Shown piece by piece: positions 8,806 to 18,453 of a stretch of 64,000 nucleotides of DNA. A program made the translations under genes and the position numbers. The DNA lies in contig MGUU01000008.1 in the NCBI GenBank assembly GCA_001800135.1, positions 62,001-126,000 on the forward strand. Direction: 5' to 3'. Position 1 is the stretch's first letter, and each line of letters starts with the position of its first letter. The stretch is from Elusimicrobia bacterium RIFCSPLOWO2_02_FULL_39_32 (GTDB taxonomy: Bacteria > Elusimicrobiota > Elusimicrobia > 2-02-FULL-39-32). The notes beneath the pieces are model-generated. The model searched no databases. It was not told the origin of the DNA and was given only the letters and a program-made list of their open reading frames with translations.

Positions 8806-10014
8806 ATGATAAAATCTCTCTCTGCCAAGAAAGAGTTAGACTTACTCCATAGAATAACCAACATCCTTTCTAGCACCATTGAACTGCCAGAGCTTCTGCA
8901 TAAGATCTCAAAAATGATCGTAGATGTTCTGGGCAGCAATTCTTGCTTAATCTTCCTTTATGACGACCAAAAAGAATATCTTGTCCTTTCTGGCGCGCAT
9001 AACCCTCATTCTGAAACACTTGGCAAGATAAAAATGAAAATGGGAGAAGGCATCACAGGCTGGGTAGCTGAACACAAAGAACCAGTCTCTATTAGTGAAA
9101 AAGCTTATGAAGATCCTAGATTCAAACATTTTCCTTCTTTAAGTGAAGATAAGTTTGAATCGCTTCTCTCACTTCCACTGTTGCTTAAATCCCAGCTGAT
9201 TGGGGTTATTAATTTACAAAATAAAAAACCTCACCATTATAGAGACTCGGAAATTGAGTTGCTTTCCACTATCTCTAAACAGGTAGCTGGATCTATTGAA
9301 AATGCCCGGCTTTATACTCAAACCAAAGCCTGGGCAAAACAGATTGAGACCCTAGCTCAAGTTTCACGATTGGTTGCAGGAAAATCTTATTTAGAGGAGA
9401 TACTGAGATTGATTGTCTCAATTACCGCGCAATCCTTAGGTTTTAAAATATGCTCTTTAATGCTAGTAGATCAAAAGAATGAAGAACTTGCGATCGTGGC
9501 TACTCAATCTCTCTCTGAAGACTATCGAACTAAACCAGCTTTAAAAATTAAAGAGAGCCTTTCTGGTAGGGCTGTGCTTGAAAGAAAGCCTATACTGATC
9601 CATGACATTCATAAAGAACCTGAGTACCAGTATCCGGAAATAGCTCGAGCTGAAGGTTTATGTTCTTTAGTTTCTGTGCCCATGATGGTTAAAGACAAAT
9701 GTATTGGAGTTCTCAATTGTTATACGCCTAAACCTCATCACTTTACAGAAATGGAAACTAAAATGCTCACCTCTGTAGCCCAACAAGCCGCGATTGCCAT
9801 TGAACACACCCGTCTAACACAAGAAGCCCTATCCACAAAAGAGGAGCTGGAAGCAAGGAAACTCATTGAAAAAGCTAAAGGGATTTTAATGAAAGAAAAA
9901 AAATTAACAGAAGAGGATGCTTTTCGGGAAATGAGAAAAACTTCCATGGACAAACGAAAGACTATGAAAGAAATTTCAGAAGCTATTATTCTTTCTTCTG
10001 AAATTAAAAATTAA
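8806..10014 (+). CDS. GAF-GAF-ANTAR putative transcription antiterminator
   Basis: Probable RNA-binding regulator with ligand-sensing domains. 402 residues: GAF domain 1 at about 24-160 (ELLHKISKMIVDVLGSNSC), GAF domain 2 at about 185-330 (EEILRLIVSITAQSLGF), a short coiled linker, then an ANTAR domain at about 343-395 (IEKAKGILM, EEDAFREMRK, KEISEAII). ANTAR domains bind paired RNA hairpins with six-base loops and stop an overlapping terminator from forming. There is no receiver domain or adjacent histidine kinase, so a small molecule or redox signal sensed by the GAF domains is likely. No RNA target is seen beside the gene itself, but the ammonium-channel leader at 16758-16941 has suitable hairpins. 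The domain assignment is firm; the target is inferred. Confidence 0.9.
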   Translation: MIKSLSAKKELDLLHRITNILSSTIELPELLHKISKMIVDVLGSNSCLIFLYDDQKEYLVLSGAHNPHSETLGKIKMKMGEGITGWVAEHKEPVSISEKAYEDPRFKHFPSLSEDKFESLLSLPLLLKSQLIGVINLQNKKPHHYRDSEIELLSTISKQVAGSIENARLYTQTKAWAKQIETLAQVSRLVAGKSYLEEILRLIVSITAQSLGFKICSLMLVDQKNEELAIVATQSLSEDYRTKPALKIKESLSGRAVLERKPILIHDIHKEPEYQYPEIARAEGLCSLVSVPMMVKDKCIGVLNCYTPKPHHFTEMETKMLTSVAQQAAIAIEHTRLTQEALSTKEELEARKLIEKAKGILMKEKKLTEEDAFREMRKTSMDKRKTMKEISEAIILSSEIKN

Positions 10015-10064
10015 TTTTTTACTGTCTCTAAAATTCTAATCATGCGGCTAAAATTAATTTTTAA
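10004..10064. terminator. AT-only inverted repeat between convergent genes
   Basis: The 15-base TTAAAAATTAATTTT (10004-10018) recurs exactly as its reverse complement at 10050-10064. Each copy covers the stop codon of one of the two convergent genes (GAF-ANTAR and carB). It could act as a weak bidirectional terminator, but the stem has no G or C. Confidence 0.3.
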
Positions 10065-13000
10065 CCTGAAAATAATCTTGTAAAGACTGGACTTCAGGAC
10101 GATATTTCTGTCGGATGATCTCTAAGATGCTTTCATTTAAAGCTTTTAACGCGGAAAGGGTCGTAAATATCGGCACCTGAAACTGAATGGCTGCGCCCCT
10201 AATTTGAGAACCATCTGTTTGCGCTCTCTCACTTTGAGAAGGGGTGTTCACCACCATCTGTACCTGCCTATTTTTAATTAAATCCACAACATGGGGCCTT
10301 CCCTCTGAAATTTTCTTAACGCATTCCACAATCAGTCCAGAATCCTTAAAATAACGATAAGTTCCTTCTGTTGCAACCACCTTAAATCCAGCCTGAATGA
10401 ACTCATTTATAATTGGCAGAGCTTGCCTTTTATCCTGATCTCGTAAAGAACAGAGAATAGTGCCCTGTAATGGAACTGGGGTTCCAGAGGCCACTTGGCT
10501 CTTTAAAAAAGCAGAGGCGAAATTAAAATCTAATCCCATCACCTCTCCTGTGGATTTCATTTCAGGAGATAGTAAGGCATCTGTGCCGGGAAATTTTACC
10601 CAAGGAAGCACTGCTTCCTTGACCGCAATATGTTTAAGAGTCAAAAAATCATAATTCAAAAGATCAAAATGATAAATTCCTTTTAACTCTTTTAAGGTCT
10701 GTCCAATCATTAACCTTGCCGCAATTTTAGCTATGGGAATGCCAGTGGCTTTACTAATAAAAGGAACTGTGCGGGAAGCTCTTGGATTCACCTCTAAAAC
10801 ATAAACTTTTTTATCCTGAATTGCGAATTGAATATTCAAAAGTCCGCGCACCTCAAGTTTTCTTGCCAATTTTTTTGTGATCTCAACAATCGCTTGGATT
10901 TCATTTTTAGAAAGATTTTTAGGAGGCAAAATACAAGCAGAATCTCCTGAATGAATTCCAGCCTCTTCAATGTGTTCCAAAATACCGCCGATATAGACAT
11001 CTTCTCCATCAGATAAAGCATCCACGTCCACTTCTTTGGCAGAATTCAAAAAACGATCTATTAAAATAGGATGATCTCCTAACTGTTTTGTGTAATGATC
11101 CATTTGACTTAAAACATATTGATTGAGCATCTCCTCATCGTAAACCACTTTCATGCCTCTGCCTCCTAAAACATAGGAGGGTCTTACGATTACTGGATAG
11201 CCAATATTTTGAGCGACATTTTTTGCTTCTTGAATAGTCTTTGCAATTCCATAAGCAGGATGAAGAATCTCTAGCCCTTCTAATAGTTTTCCGAATCTCA
11301 TCCTATCTTCAGAAATATCAATTGAATCTGGAGAGGTTCCTAAAATTTTTACTCCTGCTTTTTCCAAAGGAAGAGTAAGATTTAAGGGGGTTTGTCCCCC
11401 AAATTGAACAATTAACCCAAGAGGTTTTTCTTTTTCCACAATATGCATCACATCCTCAAAAGTTAAAGGCTCAAAATAAAGACGATCGGAAATATCATAA
11501 TCCGTGGAAACAGTTTCAGGATTACAATTCACCATAATGGTTCTAAAACCCGCTTCATGCAAGGCCATCACAGCATGCACGCAGCAATAGTCAAATTCAA
11601 TCCCTTGTCCAATTCTGTTAGGTCCGCCTCCAAGAATAATCACCTTTTGACCTTCTTCCACTTCACCTTCATCCTCTTCTTCATAGGTAGAATAAAAATA
11701 GGGGGTCATGGCTGGGAACTCGCCCGCGCAGGTGTCCACAACCTTATAAGTTGGAAGCACATTCAAACTCTTTCTTAATTTTCTAATTTCTAATTCCTTT
11801 TCATTCTTTAGATAAGCAATTTGCTTGTCTGAAAACCCATTTCTTTTTGCCTCCAATAAATTCTCTTTAGAAAGCGGAAAAGGAGCTTTTAGCAAAGTTT
11901 GCTCAAACCTAAAAATTTCCTCCAGTTGTTGAATAAACCAAGGATCTACAGACGATAATTCTGCAATTTCTGAAATGGATAAACCCTGTTGGAAAGCGTA
12001 ACGAATATAAAAAACTCGATCGCAGTTAGGTATTCTTAATTTCTGTTTTATATCTTCTAAGGTTGGCTGGTTGTCTTTACCATCTGCTCCTAGCCCTGCT
12101 CTGCCAATTTCTAATCCACGCAGAGCTTTTTGTAAAGATTCTTTAAAAGTTCTGCCTATGGCCATAACTTCTCCTACAGACTTCATCTGGCTGTTTAAAG
12201 TTTGATTGGTCTTAGAGAATTTCTCAAAGGCAAAACGAGGGATTTTAACTACGCAATAATCAATAGTGGGTTCAAAAGAAGCTGGGGTCTTTTTAGTAAT
12301 ATCATTTGGAATTTCATCTAAGGTGTAACCTACTGCAAGCTTAGCCGCAATCTTAGCTATTGGAAAACCAGTGGCTTTAGAAGCTAAGGCGCTGGAACGG
12401 GATACCCGCGGATTCATCTCAATCACTACCATTCTACCGGTTTTTGGATGAACTGCAAATTGGATGTTTGATCCGCCTGTTTCTACCCCAATAGCTCTGA
12501 TACATTTAAAAGCCATGTCTCTCATAAGTTGATATTCTTTGTCTGTCAATGTCTGGATAGGCGCCACAGTAATGGAATCTCCTGTATGCACTCCCATAGA
12601 ATCAAAATTTTCTATGGAACAGATCACAACGCAATTATCGCGAACATCCCTCATCACTTCCAGTTCAAACTCTTTCCAGCCTAAAACAGACTCTTCGATT
12701 AAAATTTCGCTAATGGGACTAGAGTCTAAAGCATTGGTAGCTGCTTCAATGAATTCGTCCTGCGAATAAACAATGGAAGAACCGCTGCCAGCAAGGGTAA
12801 AAGAGGGTCTAATAATAAGTGGAAAACCAAGCATCTTAGCAATGTTTTGAGCTTCATCTAAATTATAAGCTATGCCGGATTTGGGCAGATCAAGTCCTGC
12901 TTTGATCATGGTTTCCTTAAATAGTTTGCGATCTTCAGCTTTATGAATTGACTCTAATTTTGCTCCAATCAGTTCTACGCCCCATTTTTTTAAAATCCCT

Positions 13001-13314
13001 TTTTCTGCTAGTGCCACTGCCAAATTTAAAGCGGTTTGACCTCCCAAAGTAGGTAAAAGAGCCTGAGGTCTCTCTTTTTCTATTACCATTTCCACATATT
13101 CCGGAGTTAAAGGCTCTATATAAGTGGCGTCTGCTATTTCTGGATCTGTCATGATGGTTGCAGGATTAGAATTAATTAAAACAACTTTATACCCCTCATT
13201 TTTTAATGCCCTGACCGCCTGTGTCCCAGAATAGTCAAACTCACAAGCTTGTCCTATAATAATAGGACCGCTGCCAATAATTAATATTTTCTCAATATCA
13301 GTTCTTTTAGCCAT
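10054..13314 (-). CDS. carB: CarB, carbamoyl-phosphate synthase large subunit
   Basis: Makes carbamoyl phosphate from bicarbonate, ammonia passed from CarA, and two ATP, feeding arginine and pyrimidine synthesis. 1086 residues, full length. Two homologous ATP-grasp halves are visible: the N-terminal carboxyphosphate half ([19 protein letters not shown] near the start, [18 protein letters not shown]) and the carbamate half ([16 protein letters not shown] at about 560, [18 protein letters not shown]). They are followed by a C-terminal MGS-type allosteric domain from about 940. It lies 41 bases downstream of carA on the minus strand, forming carAB. Nothing is missing. Confidence 0.97.
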   Translation of the reverse strand: MAKRTDIEKILIIGSGPIIIGQACEFDYSGTQAVRALKNEGYKVVLINSNPATIMTDPEIADATYIEPLTPEYVEMVIEKERPQALLPTLGGQTALNLAVALAEKGILKKWGVELIGAKLESIHKAEDRKLFKETMIKAGLDLPKSGIAYNLDEAQNIAKMLGFPLIIRPSFTLAGSGSSIVYSQDEFIEAATNALDSSPISEILIEESVLGWKEFELEVMRDVRDNCVVICSIENFDSMGVHTGDSITVAPIQTLTDKEYQLMRDMAFKCIRAIGVETGGSNIQFAVHPKTGRMVVIEMNPRVSRSSALASKATGFPIAKIAAKLAVGYTLDEIPNDITKKTPASFEPTIDYCVVKIPRFAFEKFSKTNQTLNSQMKSVGEVMAIGRTFKESLQKALRGLEIGRAGLGADGKDNQPTLEDIKQKLRIPNCDRVFYIRYAFQQGLSISEIAELSSVDPWFIQQLEEIFRFEQTLLKAPFPLSKENLLEAKRNGFSDKQIAYLKNEKELEIRKLRKSLNVLPTYKVVDTCAGEFPAMTPYFYSTYEEEDEGEVEEGQKVIILGGGPNRIGQGIEFDYCCVHAVMALHEAGFRTIMVNCNPETVSTDYDISDRLYFEPLTFEDVMHIVEKEKPLGLIVQFGGQTPLNLTLPLEKAGVKILGTSPDSIDISEDRMRFGKLLEGLEILHPAYGIAKTIQEAKNVAQNIGYPVIVRPSYVLGGRGMKVVYDEEMLNQYVLSQMDHYTKQLGDHPILIDRFLNSAKEVDVDALSDGEDVYIGGILEHIEEAGIHSGDSACILPPKNLSKNEIQAIVEITKKLARKLEVRGLLNIQFAIQDKKVYVLEVNPRASRTVPFISKATGIPIAKIAARLMIGQTLKELKGIYHFDLLNYDFLTLKHIAVKEAVLPWVKFPGTDALLSPEMKSTGEVMGLDFNFASAFLKSQVASGTPVPLQGTILCSLRDQDKRQALPIINEFIQAGFKVVATEGTYRYFKDSGLIVECVKKISEGRPHVVDLIKNRQVQMVVNTPSQSERAQTDGSQIRGAAIQFQVPIFTTLSALKALNESILEIIRQKYRPEVQSLQDYFQVKN

Positions 13315-13355
13315 TAAATTTTATCCCAAATATTCCATTTTTATAGGTGCAAGAT

Positions 13356-14534
13356 TCAGGTTCTATCTTTTTTAGATTGTTGGATAAGATGAATAAAACG
13401 GTCAAACAAATAACGAGAATCGTGCGGGCCAGCTGAGGATTCTGGGTGGTACTGAACAGAAAATATGGGTAAATGTTTATGTTTCATTCCTTCTAAAGTC
13501 TGGTCATTTAAATTAATATGGGTCAGTTCAACCTCTTTATTAGCTAAAGATTCAATATCCACACAAAATCCATGATTTTGTGTGGTAATTTCAATTTTTC
13601 CAGTTACTAAATCCTTCACAGGATGGTTAGCTCCCCTATGGCCAAACTTTAATTTAAAAGTCTTGCCTCCTAAGGCTAAGCCTAATAGTTGATGTCCCAA
13701 ACAGATGCCAAAGATTGGAAACATGTTTTTTTTAGAACTTCCTATGGAGTTTATTAACTCACCTATGGTTTCAATAGCGTAAGTCACACTAGCTGGATCA
13801 CCGGGTCCATTTGAAAGCATAACTCCATCTGGTCTTAAAGAAAGAATTTCATCCTTAGAGGTTTTAGCAGGAACTACAGTTACTTTACAGCCTCTTTCTC
13901 TTAAACAACGCAAAATATTTTGTTTAGCTCCGAAATCCATCACAATTACATGCGACTCTAGTTGAGGGAGCTCTTTTTGACCTTCCCATCGCCATTCAGA
14001 CAAATCCCAATCATATTTTTCCTTTGAAGAAACTTCTCTAACAAGATCTTGACCAACCATTGCGCTAGATTTCTGCGCTTTATTCATTAAACTTTTAGGA
14101 TCAAAATCCAAGGTAGAGATGATGCCTCTCATAACCCCTGCTTCCCTTAAATGCTTAGTTAAGGATCGAGTATCAATTCCAGAAATGGCAGGCAAGTCTC
14201 TTTTCTTTAAAAAATCAGGCAAACTAGATACTGCTCTCCAATTAGAAACCACAGGACTGATCTCTCTTACAATCAATCCTTCAGCAAAAATCTGGTCACA
14301 CTCTATATCTTCCTTATTAACCCCAACATTGCCAATATGGGGTTCTGTCATCACAATGATCTGTCCTTTATAGGAAGGATCTGTCAATATCTCTTGATAC
14401 CCTGTCATGGAAGTATTAAAAACAACCTCTCCACAACGCTCTACTTGCGCACCAAAGGATTCACCCAGATAAGATTTTCCTGATTCTAACAACAGAATTG
14501 CTTTTTTATTGGATTTCAAGGTAAGATTTTCCAT
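13356..14534 (-). CDS. carA: CarA, carbamoyl-phosphate synthase small (glutaminase) subunit
   Basis: Hydrolyses glutamine and delivers ammonia to CarB. The N-terminal CPSase domain (VFNTSMTGYQEILTDPSYKGQI) is followed by a class I glutamine amidotransferase domain with the nucleophile in GICLGHQLLG and the His/Glu pair in QYHPESSAGP. I start the protein at the ATG ending at 14534 (MENLTLKSNKK, 392 residues) and not at 14555, because the -10 box of a good promoter (14547-14552) lies between the two. The mRNA leader is then only about six nucleotides, without a Shine-Dalgarno site. It is divergent from the permease gene and shares promoter DNA with it. Confidence 0.95.
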   Translation of the reverse strand: MENLTLKSNKKAILLLESGKSYLGESFGAQVERCGEVVFNTSMTGYQEILTDPSYKGQIIVMTEPHIGNVGVNKEDIECDQIFAEGLIVREISPVVSNWRAVSSLPDFLKKRDLPAISGIDTRSLTKHLREAGVMRGIISTLDFDPKSLMNKAQKSSAMVGQDLVREVSSKEKYDWDLSEWRWEGQKELPQLESHVIVMDFGAKQNILRCLRERGCKVTVVPAKTSKDEILSLRPDGVMLSNGPGDPASVTYAIETIGELINSIGSSKKNMFPIFGICLGHQLLGLALGGKTFKLKFGHRGANHPVKDLVTGKIEITTQNHGFCVDIESLANKEVELTHINLNDQTLEGMKHKHLPIFSVQYHPESSAGPHDSRYLFDRFIHLIQQSKKDRT

Positions 14535-14546
14535 ATTTAGCGGGAT

Positions 14547-14575
14547 ATAATACAAAAGATTTAAGTTCTTGACAA
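14547..14575 (-). promoter_or_regulatory. carAB promoter (TTGTCA-17-TATTAT)
   Basis: Read on the minus strand: -35 TTGTCA (14575-14570), 17-base spacer, -10 TATTAT (14552-14547). Predicted start at about 14540, six bases before the carA ATG. Its -35 overlaps the -35 of the permease promoter on the other strand, so the two polymerases should compete. Confidence 0.75.
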
Positions 14576-14597
14576 CTCTTCAATTTTGCAATATAAT
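14569..14597 (+). promoter_or_regulatory. Permease promoter (TTGACA-17-TATAAT)
   Basis: Both hexamers match the sigma-70 consensus exactly: TTGACA at 14569-14574 and TATAAT at 14592-14597, with a 17-base spacer. The predicted start at about 14604 leaves a leader of about 67 bases before the ATG at 14671, in which I see no clear Shine-Dalgarno site and no riboswitch-sized fold. Confidence 0.85.
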
Positions 14598-14670
14598 TCA
14601 TCAAATATGACCCGTGAATTTAAACAGCGCCAGCCTTTATTCTAATCCAATAAAATCATAAATTATTAAT

Positions 14671-16656
14671 ATGGAACCAAAGCCATCTTTGGCTGAACGC
14701 ATAAAAACTTTTCTTTTTGGCACAGCCCTTAACCCATTTGACCGAAATGTCTATCACAGGCTCTCCTTGGTTGCCTTCTTTGCCTGGGTAGGCTTAGGAG
14801 CAGACGGTCTTTCCTCCTCTTGCTATGGACCAGAAGAGGCATTCCTTGCTTTAAACGGTCATATCTACCTTTCTATCTTTGTTGGCCTATGCTCAGTCTT
14901 AACTATTTTTATGATCAGCGCCAGTTACTCCCAACTAATAGAACTTTTTCCTAGTGGCGGTGGGGGATATTTAGTTGCAAGTAAACTGCTAAACCCTACC
15001 TTAGGCATGATTTCAGGCTGCGCTTTGATTATTGACTACATCCTCACTATTACTATCTCCATAGCGAGCGGAGCAGACGCGCTTTTCAGCTTTTTACCAA
15101 TGGAATGGTACCATTTAAAACTTGAATTCGCGTTTCTAGGGATTATTTTACTCATGATTTTAAATTCAAGAGGGGTAAAAGAGAGCGTTGTTCCCCTTGT
15201 TCCTATTTTTTTAATTTTTGTTATAACCCATGTTTTTTTCATTCTCTATGGAATATTTGCCCATATTAATAACTTGCCAGATATTGTTATTTCCACAGCA
15301 AATGATATACAAACCGCTCATTCAGAATTAGGAACATGGGGCATGATTTTCTTAATATTAAGAGCTTACAGCCTTGGAGCAGGTACTTTCACAGGGATAG
15401 AAGCTGTCTCTAATGGATTGCCTATTTTAAGAGAGCCTAGGGTAACTACAGGAAAAAGAACAATGACCTATATGGCAGTATCTCTTTCTTTTACAGTTAT
15501 GGGCTTAATCATTGCTTATCTTCTTTATGGGGTCCAACCTGTTGCAGGAAAAACATTAAATGCTGTTCTTTTTGAAAAAATAGCGAATCAGTGGAGTGGG
15601 AATAGCGGCGCTATCCTTGTTTTAATTACCCTGGTTTCTGAAGCTGCAATTCTTTTTATAGCGGCTCAAGCTGGTTTTATTGATGGGCCTCGGGTTCTTG
15701 CAAACATGTCTTTAGACCGCTGGTTCCCTTCCAGATTTACCATGCTAAGCGACCGGTTTGTCAGCCAAAATGGTGTTCTAATCATGGGAATAGCAGGGTT
15801 AGTTCTCATGCTTTTTACTGGCGGCTCAGTTAAATATCTAGTGGTGCTTTACAGTATTAACGTGTTTATCACTTTTGTGCTCTCTCAATTAGGCATGGTC
15901 AAGTATTGGTGGAAATCACGCGCTAATGGAACGAGTTGGCGCAAAAAATTTTTTATCAATGGTTTGGGATTGGTTCTTTGTAGTTTTATTCTTGTTTCTG
16001 TAATTGTATTGAAATTTCATGAAGGAGCATGGCTAACACTGCTATTGACAGGCACATTAATTACAGCCTCCTTCCTTATTAAGAAGCATTACTATCATAC
16101 GGTACAACTCTTAAGAAGATTAGAAACTTTGGTGCTCTCTACTTTTAGCGCTGATTTTGTTCCAAATGTAAAGCCAGGGGAAAATTCTAGTATTGACCTA
16201 AAAGCTAAAACCGCTGTAATCTTGGTGAATGGGTTCAATGGTTTAGGATTGCACACGCTTTTTAATGTGATCCGTTTGTTTGGAGGCATCTATAAAAATT
16301 TTGTATTTGTGCAAGTTGGAATCATTGATTCAGGAAATTTTAAAGGAGCTAAAGAGGTAGAGCGCTTACAAACAAAGGTAAAAGCAGACATTGATCAATA
16401 TGTAAATTTTATGAAAAGAAATGGATTTTATGCTGAGGGTTATCATGTAGTAGGCAACGATGTGGTGGAAGAAGTCTCTGAACTTGCGCCTAAAATATTG
16501 CAGCGTTTTCCTCAGACAATATTTTTTGGAGGACAACTTGTTTTTCCGCATGACTCATTTTTTACCCGCCTCCTCCACAACTATACAGTTTTTGCAATGC
16601 AGCGAAAATTTTATCATCAGGGAATTACCATGGTTGTTTTGCCAATCCGAGTGTAA
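14671..16656 (+). CDS. KimA-like APC-superfamily permease (probable K+ or amino acid transporter)
   Basis: Inner-membrane secondary transporter. 661 residues: about 12 hydrophobic segments up to about residue 480, then a soluble C-terminal domain. Stretches such as LSSSCYGPEEA, FPSGGGGYLVASKLLNP, DYILTITISIASGADAL and FTGIEAVSNGLPIL match what I know of the Bacillus KimA (YdaO) potassium importer family better than classic amino acid permeases. The cytoplasmic tail also fits that family, where cyclic di-AMP acts in Bacillus. The substrate remains open: potassium is an inference from resemblance. It has its own consensus promoter divergent from carAB, and the next operon starts with a separate promoter. 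Confidence 0.8.
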   Translation: MEPKPSLAERIKTFLFGTALNPFDRNVYHRLSLVAFFAWVGLGADGLSSSCYGPEEAFLALNGHIYLSIFVGLCSVLTIFMISASYSQLIELFPSGGGGYLVASKLLNPTLGMISGCALIIDYILTITISIASGADALFSFLPMEWYHLKLEFAFLGIILLMILNSRGVKESVVPLVPIFLIFVITHVFFILYGIFAHINNLPDIVISTANDIQTAHSELGTWGMIFLILRAYSLGAGTFTGIEAVSNGLPILREPRVTTGKRTMTYMAVSLSFTVMGLIIAYLLYGVQPVAGKTLNAVLFEKIANQWSGNSGAILVLITLVSEAAILFIAAQAGFIDGPRVLANMSLDRWFPSRFTMLSDRFVSQNGVLIMGIAGLVLMLFTGGSVKYLVVLYSINVFITFVLSQLGMVKYWWKSRANGTSWRKKFFINGLGLVLCSFILVSVIVLKFHEGAWLTLLLTGTLITASFLIKKHYYHTVQLLRRLETLVLSTFSADFVPNVKPGENSSIDLKAKTAVILVNGFNGLGLHTLFNVIRLFGGIYKNFVFVQVGIIDSGNFKGAKEVERLQTKVKADIDQYVNFMKRNGFYAEGYHVVGNDVVEEVSELAPKILQRFPQTIFFGGQLVFPHDSFFTRLLHNYTVFAMQRKFYHQGITMVVLPIRV

Positions 16657-16696
16657 TTTCCAAATTCGCAGTTGTAAAAAAAAATTAATAAAACAC

Positions 16697-16725
16697 TTGA
16701 CAACTATTTTTGATTTTATTAATAT
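16697..16725 (+). promoter_or_regulatory. Promoter of the ammonium-channel operon (TTGACA-17-TAATAT)
   Basis: TTGACA at 16697-16702, 17-base spacer, TAATAT at 16720-16725; predicted start at about 16732. It sits about 250 bases ahead of the amt start codon, leaving an unusually long leader for this window. I see no sigma-54 type GG/GC promoter, which many nitrogen genes use elsewhere. Confidence 0.8.
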
Positions 16726-16757
16726 TAGCGCAAGTACAAAGTAGTATTGTTTCTTAA

Positions 16758-16805
16758 AGGACAACGCAGTCCTCAAGGTTCTCTGAATAGAACTAAGAGG
16801 TTTTT
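16758..16805 (+). promoter_or_regulatory. Attenuator 1 of the amt leader: A1/G4 hexaloop hairpin overlapping a terminator
   Basis: Hairpin AGGAC (16758-16762), loop AACGCA, GTCCT (16769-16773). The loop has A at position 1 and G at position 4, as in ANTAR targets. Its 3' arm supplies the CCT of a second, exclusive structure: CCTC (16771-16774) pairs with GAGG (16797-16800) around an inner GGTTCT/AGAACT stem with two A-A mismatches, directly followed by TTTTT (16801-16805). The first hairpin and the terminator cannot form fully at the same time. Confidence 0.65.
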
Positions 16806-16874
16806 ATGCGCAGTGGAAACATTATTCAATCCTGTTTTAACCTAAATCCACTAAAATAAAATTCTCAAAATAAA

Positions 16875-16941
16875 AAATTTGGACAAAGAGGTCCTAAATT
16901 TTAAGGTATGTTTACTTAAAAAATTTAGGACTTTTTATTTT
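16875..16941 (+). promoter_or_regulatory. Attenuator 2 of the amt leader: A1/G4 hexaloop hairpin overlapping a strong terminator
   Basis: Hairpin AAATTTGGAC (16875-16884), loop AAAGAG, GTCC (16891-16894), one bulged T, AAATTT (16896-16901). The closing GGAC/GTCC stem and the A1/G4 loop repeat those of attenuator 1. The 3' arm doubles as the 5' arm of a perfect 12-bp stem, GTCCTAAATTTT (16891-16902) with AAAATTTAGGAC (16920-16931), followed by TTTTTATTTT. This intrinsic terminator ends 34 bases before the amt ATG, so the operon can only be expressed if it is overcome. Confidence 0.75.
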
Positions 16942-16975
16942 ATCTATTCACTAAATAAACAAGGAGGCAGCACAA

Positions 16976-18409
16976 ATGAAAAGCATGTTAAAAAGATTCG
17001 GCAAGAAGCTTTTTATCGCTTTGGGAATTGTTGTGACTTTAATTCCTTTAGCTCTTGCAGAAGGAGAAGGGGTAGCTTTCACTCAGGAATTAGCAGATTC
17101 TATTTCTGGTGGAAAAGTAGCGGCAGATACAGTATGGACCTTAGTTACAGCGATGCTGGTATTTTGGATGAACGCGGGTTTCGGCATGTTGGAAGCTGGC
17201 TTACAACAAGCCAAAAACTGCGTTAATATTTGCTCTAAAAACTTTGTAGTATTTGCCATAGCTTCTTTAGCTTTTTGGGCACTGGGCTGGGGTTTAATGT
17301 TTGGCAATGGCAATGGTTTTATGGGAACTGAAGGTCTCTGGTTTGTAGGCGGAGTAGATAATAGTCCTTTAACAGGTGATGCTTATCAAGGAGCTTATTC
17401 TTCTATTGCTTGGACAGGAGTTCCACTCTGGGCTAAATTTTTCTTTCAATTAGTGTTTGCAGGAACAGCGGCAACCATTGTCTCTGGAGCAGTTGGCGGC
17501 AGAATTATTTTCAACTCCTTTGTGGTTTTCTCCTTTGTTCTAGTTGCGATCATGTACCCTCTTACAGGCCACTGGATTTGGGGCGGCGGATGGTTAGCAA
17601 CCAGAGGATTCTGGGATTTTGCAGGCTCTACTGTTGTGCACTCTGTAGGCGGATGGGCTGCTTTAGCTGGCATCATAGCTCTCGGACCAAGAATTGGAAA
17701 ATATCGCGCAGACGGAAGCGTAAATCCAATTTATGGTCACAACATGGCTCTTGCAACTTTAGGCTGTTTTATCCTTTGGTTAGGCTGGTTTGGTTTTAAT
17801 CCAGGTTCAACCATGGCTGCAGTGCCTGCAGATATTGCTCGCATTTGCGTAACCACAAACTCAGCAGCTGCAGCAGGCACGGTTGCTGCTTATATCACTG
17901 CTTCCATACTTCTTGGCAAACCAGATCTTTCCATGATCTTAAATGGCTGCTTAGCTGGCCTGGTTGCAATCACAGCTCCTTGCGCATGGGTAAGTGTAGG
18001 TTCTTCAGTTGTCATTGGTTTGATTGCTGGAGTACTAGTAGTTTTTGCCGTGCTTTTCTTTGACAAAGTAAAACTAGATGATCCAGTAGGCGCTCTTTCC
18101 GTGCATTTAGTTAATGGAATTTGGGGAACCCTTGCAGTTGGACTTTTTGCATCCGCTCCTTATGCAGGTGGATCAGCGCAACCTCCTTTAGGACTCCTTT
18201 TTGGCGGCGGATTTAAATCCTTTACTGATCAACTTATAGGAGTTGTTGGGGTGGGAGCATTTACCTTTATTATCAGTTTAGTTGTTTGGTATGCAATTAA
18301 AGCAATAATGGGTATTAGAGTTAGCCGCGAAGAAGAAATTAGGGGCTTAGATATTGGCGAGCATGGAATGGAAGCTTATGCAGACTTCCAAATCTTTACA
18401 GCCAAATAA
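16976..18409 (+). CDS. amt: Amt/GlnK-linked ammonium channel
   Basis: Inner-membrane ammonium channel. 477 residues: a cleavable signal-like segment at 1-28 (ending PLALAEGE), then about 11 membrane segments. Family marks are [15 protein letters not shown], the pore histidine in [38 protein letters not shown], and the second pore histidine in [15 protein letters not shown]. The Shine-Dalgarno sequence AAGGAGG at 16961-16967 is strong. It is the first gene of amt-PII-PII-porin. Its leader holds two attenuators, so expression is probably set by transcription antitermination. PII proteins gate such channels according to nitrogen status. Confidence 0.96.
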   Translation: MKSMLKRFGKKLFIALGIVVTLIPLALAEGEGVAFTQELADSISGGKVAADTVWTLVTAMLVFWMNAGFGMLEAGLQQAKNCVNICSKNFVVFAIASLAFWALGWGLMFGNGNGFMGTEGLWFVGGVDNSPLTGDAYQGAYSSIAWTGVPLWAKFFFQLVFAGTAATIVSGAVGGRIIFNSFVVFSFVLVAIMYPLTGHWIWGGGWLATRGFWDFAGSTVVHSVGGWAALAGIIALGPRIGKYRADGSVNPIYGHNMALATLGCFILWLGWFGFNPGSTMAAVPADIARICVTTNSAAAAGTVAAYITASILLGKPDLSMILNGCLAGLVAITAPCAWVSVGSSVVIGLIAGVLVVFAVLFFDKVKLDDPVGALSVHLVNGIWGTLAVGLFASAPYAGGSAQPPLGLLFGGGFKSFTDQLIGVVGVGAFTFIISLVVWYAIKAIMGIRVSREEEIRGLDIGEHGMEAYADFQIFTAK

Positions 18410-18453
18410 ACTAATATTAAATTAAAAATTCCATTATTATTTAAGGAGGATTT

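Noticed and set aside
14535-14555. Seven extra N-terminal residues for CarA (MYYIPLN)
   Set aside because: Those bases contain the -10 box of the carAB promoter, so they would not be in the message.
14604-14670. Cyclic di-AMP (ydaO-type) riboswitch before the KimA-like permease
   Set aside because: Such riboswitches occur upstream of kimA in Bacillus, but this leader of about 67 bases is too short and lacks the conserved core.
16783-16788. Hexaloop CTGAAT as a third ANTAR loop
   Set aside because: It has six bases but not A at position 1 and G at position 4; it is the tip of terminator 1.
16879-17226. Open frame of 115 codons across the amt leader and start
   Set aside because: It overlaps the attenuator terminator and the N-terminal half of amt in another frame and has no ribosome site; the amt frame is clearly the coding one.
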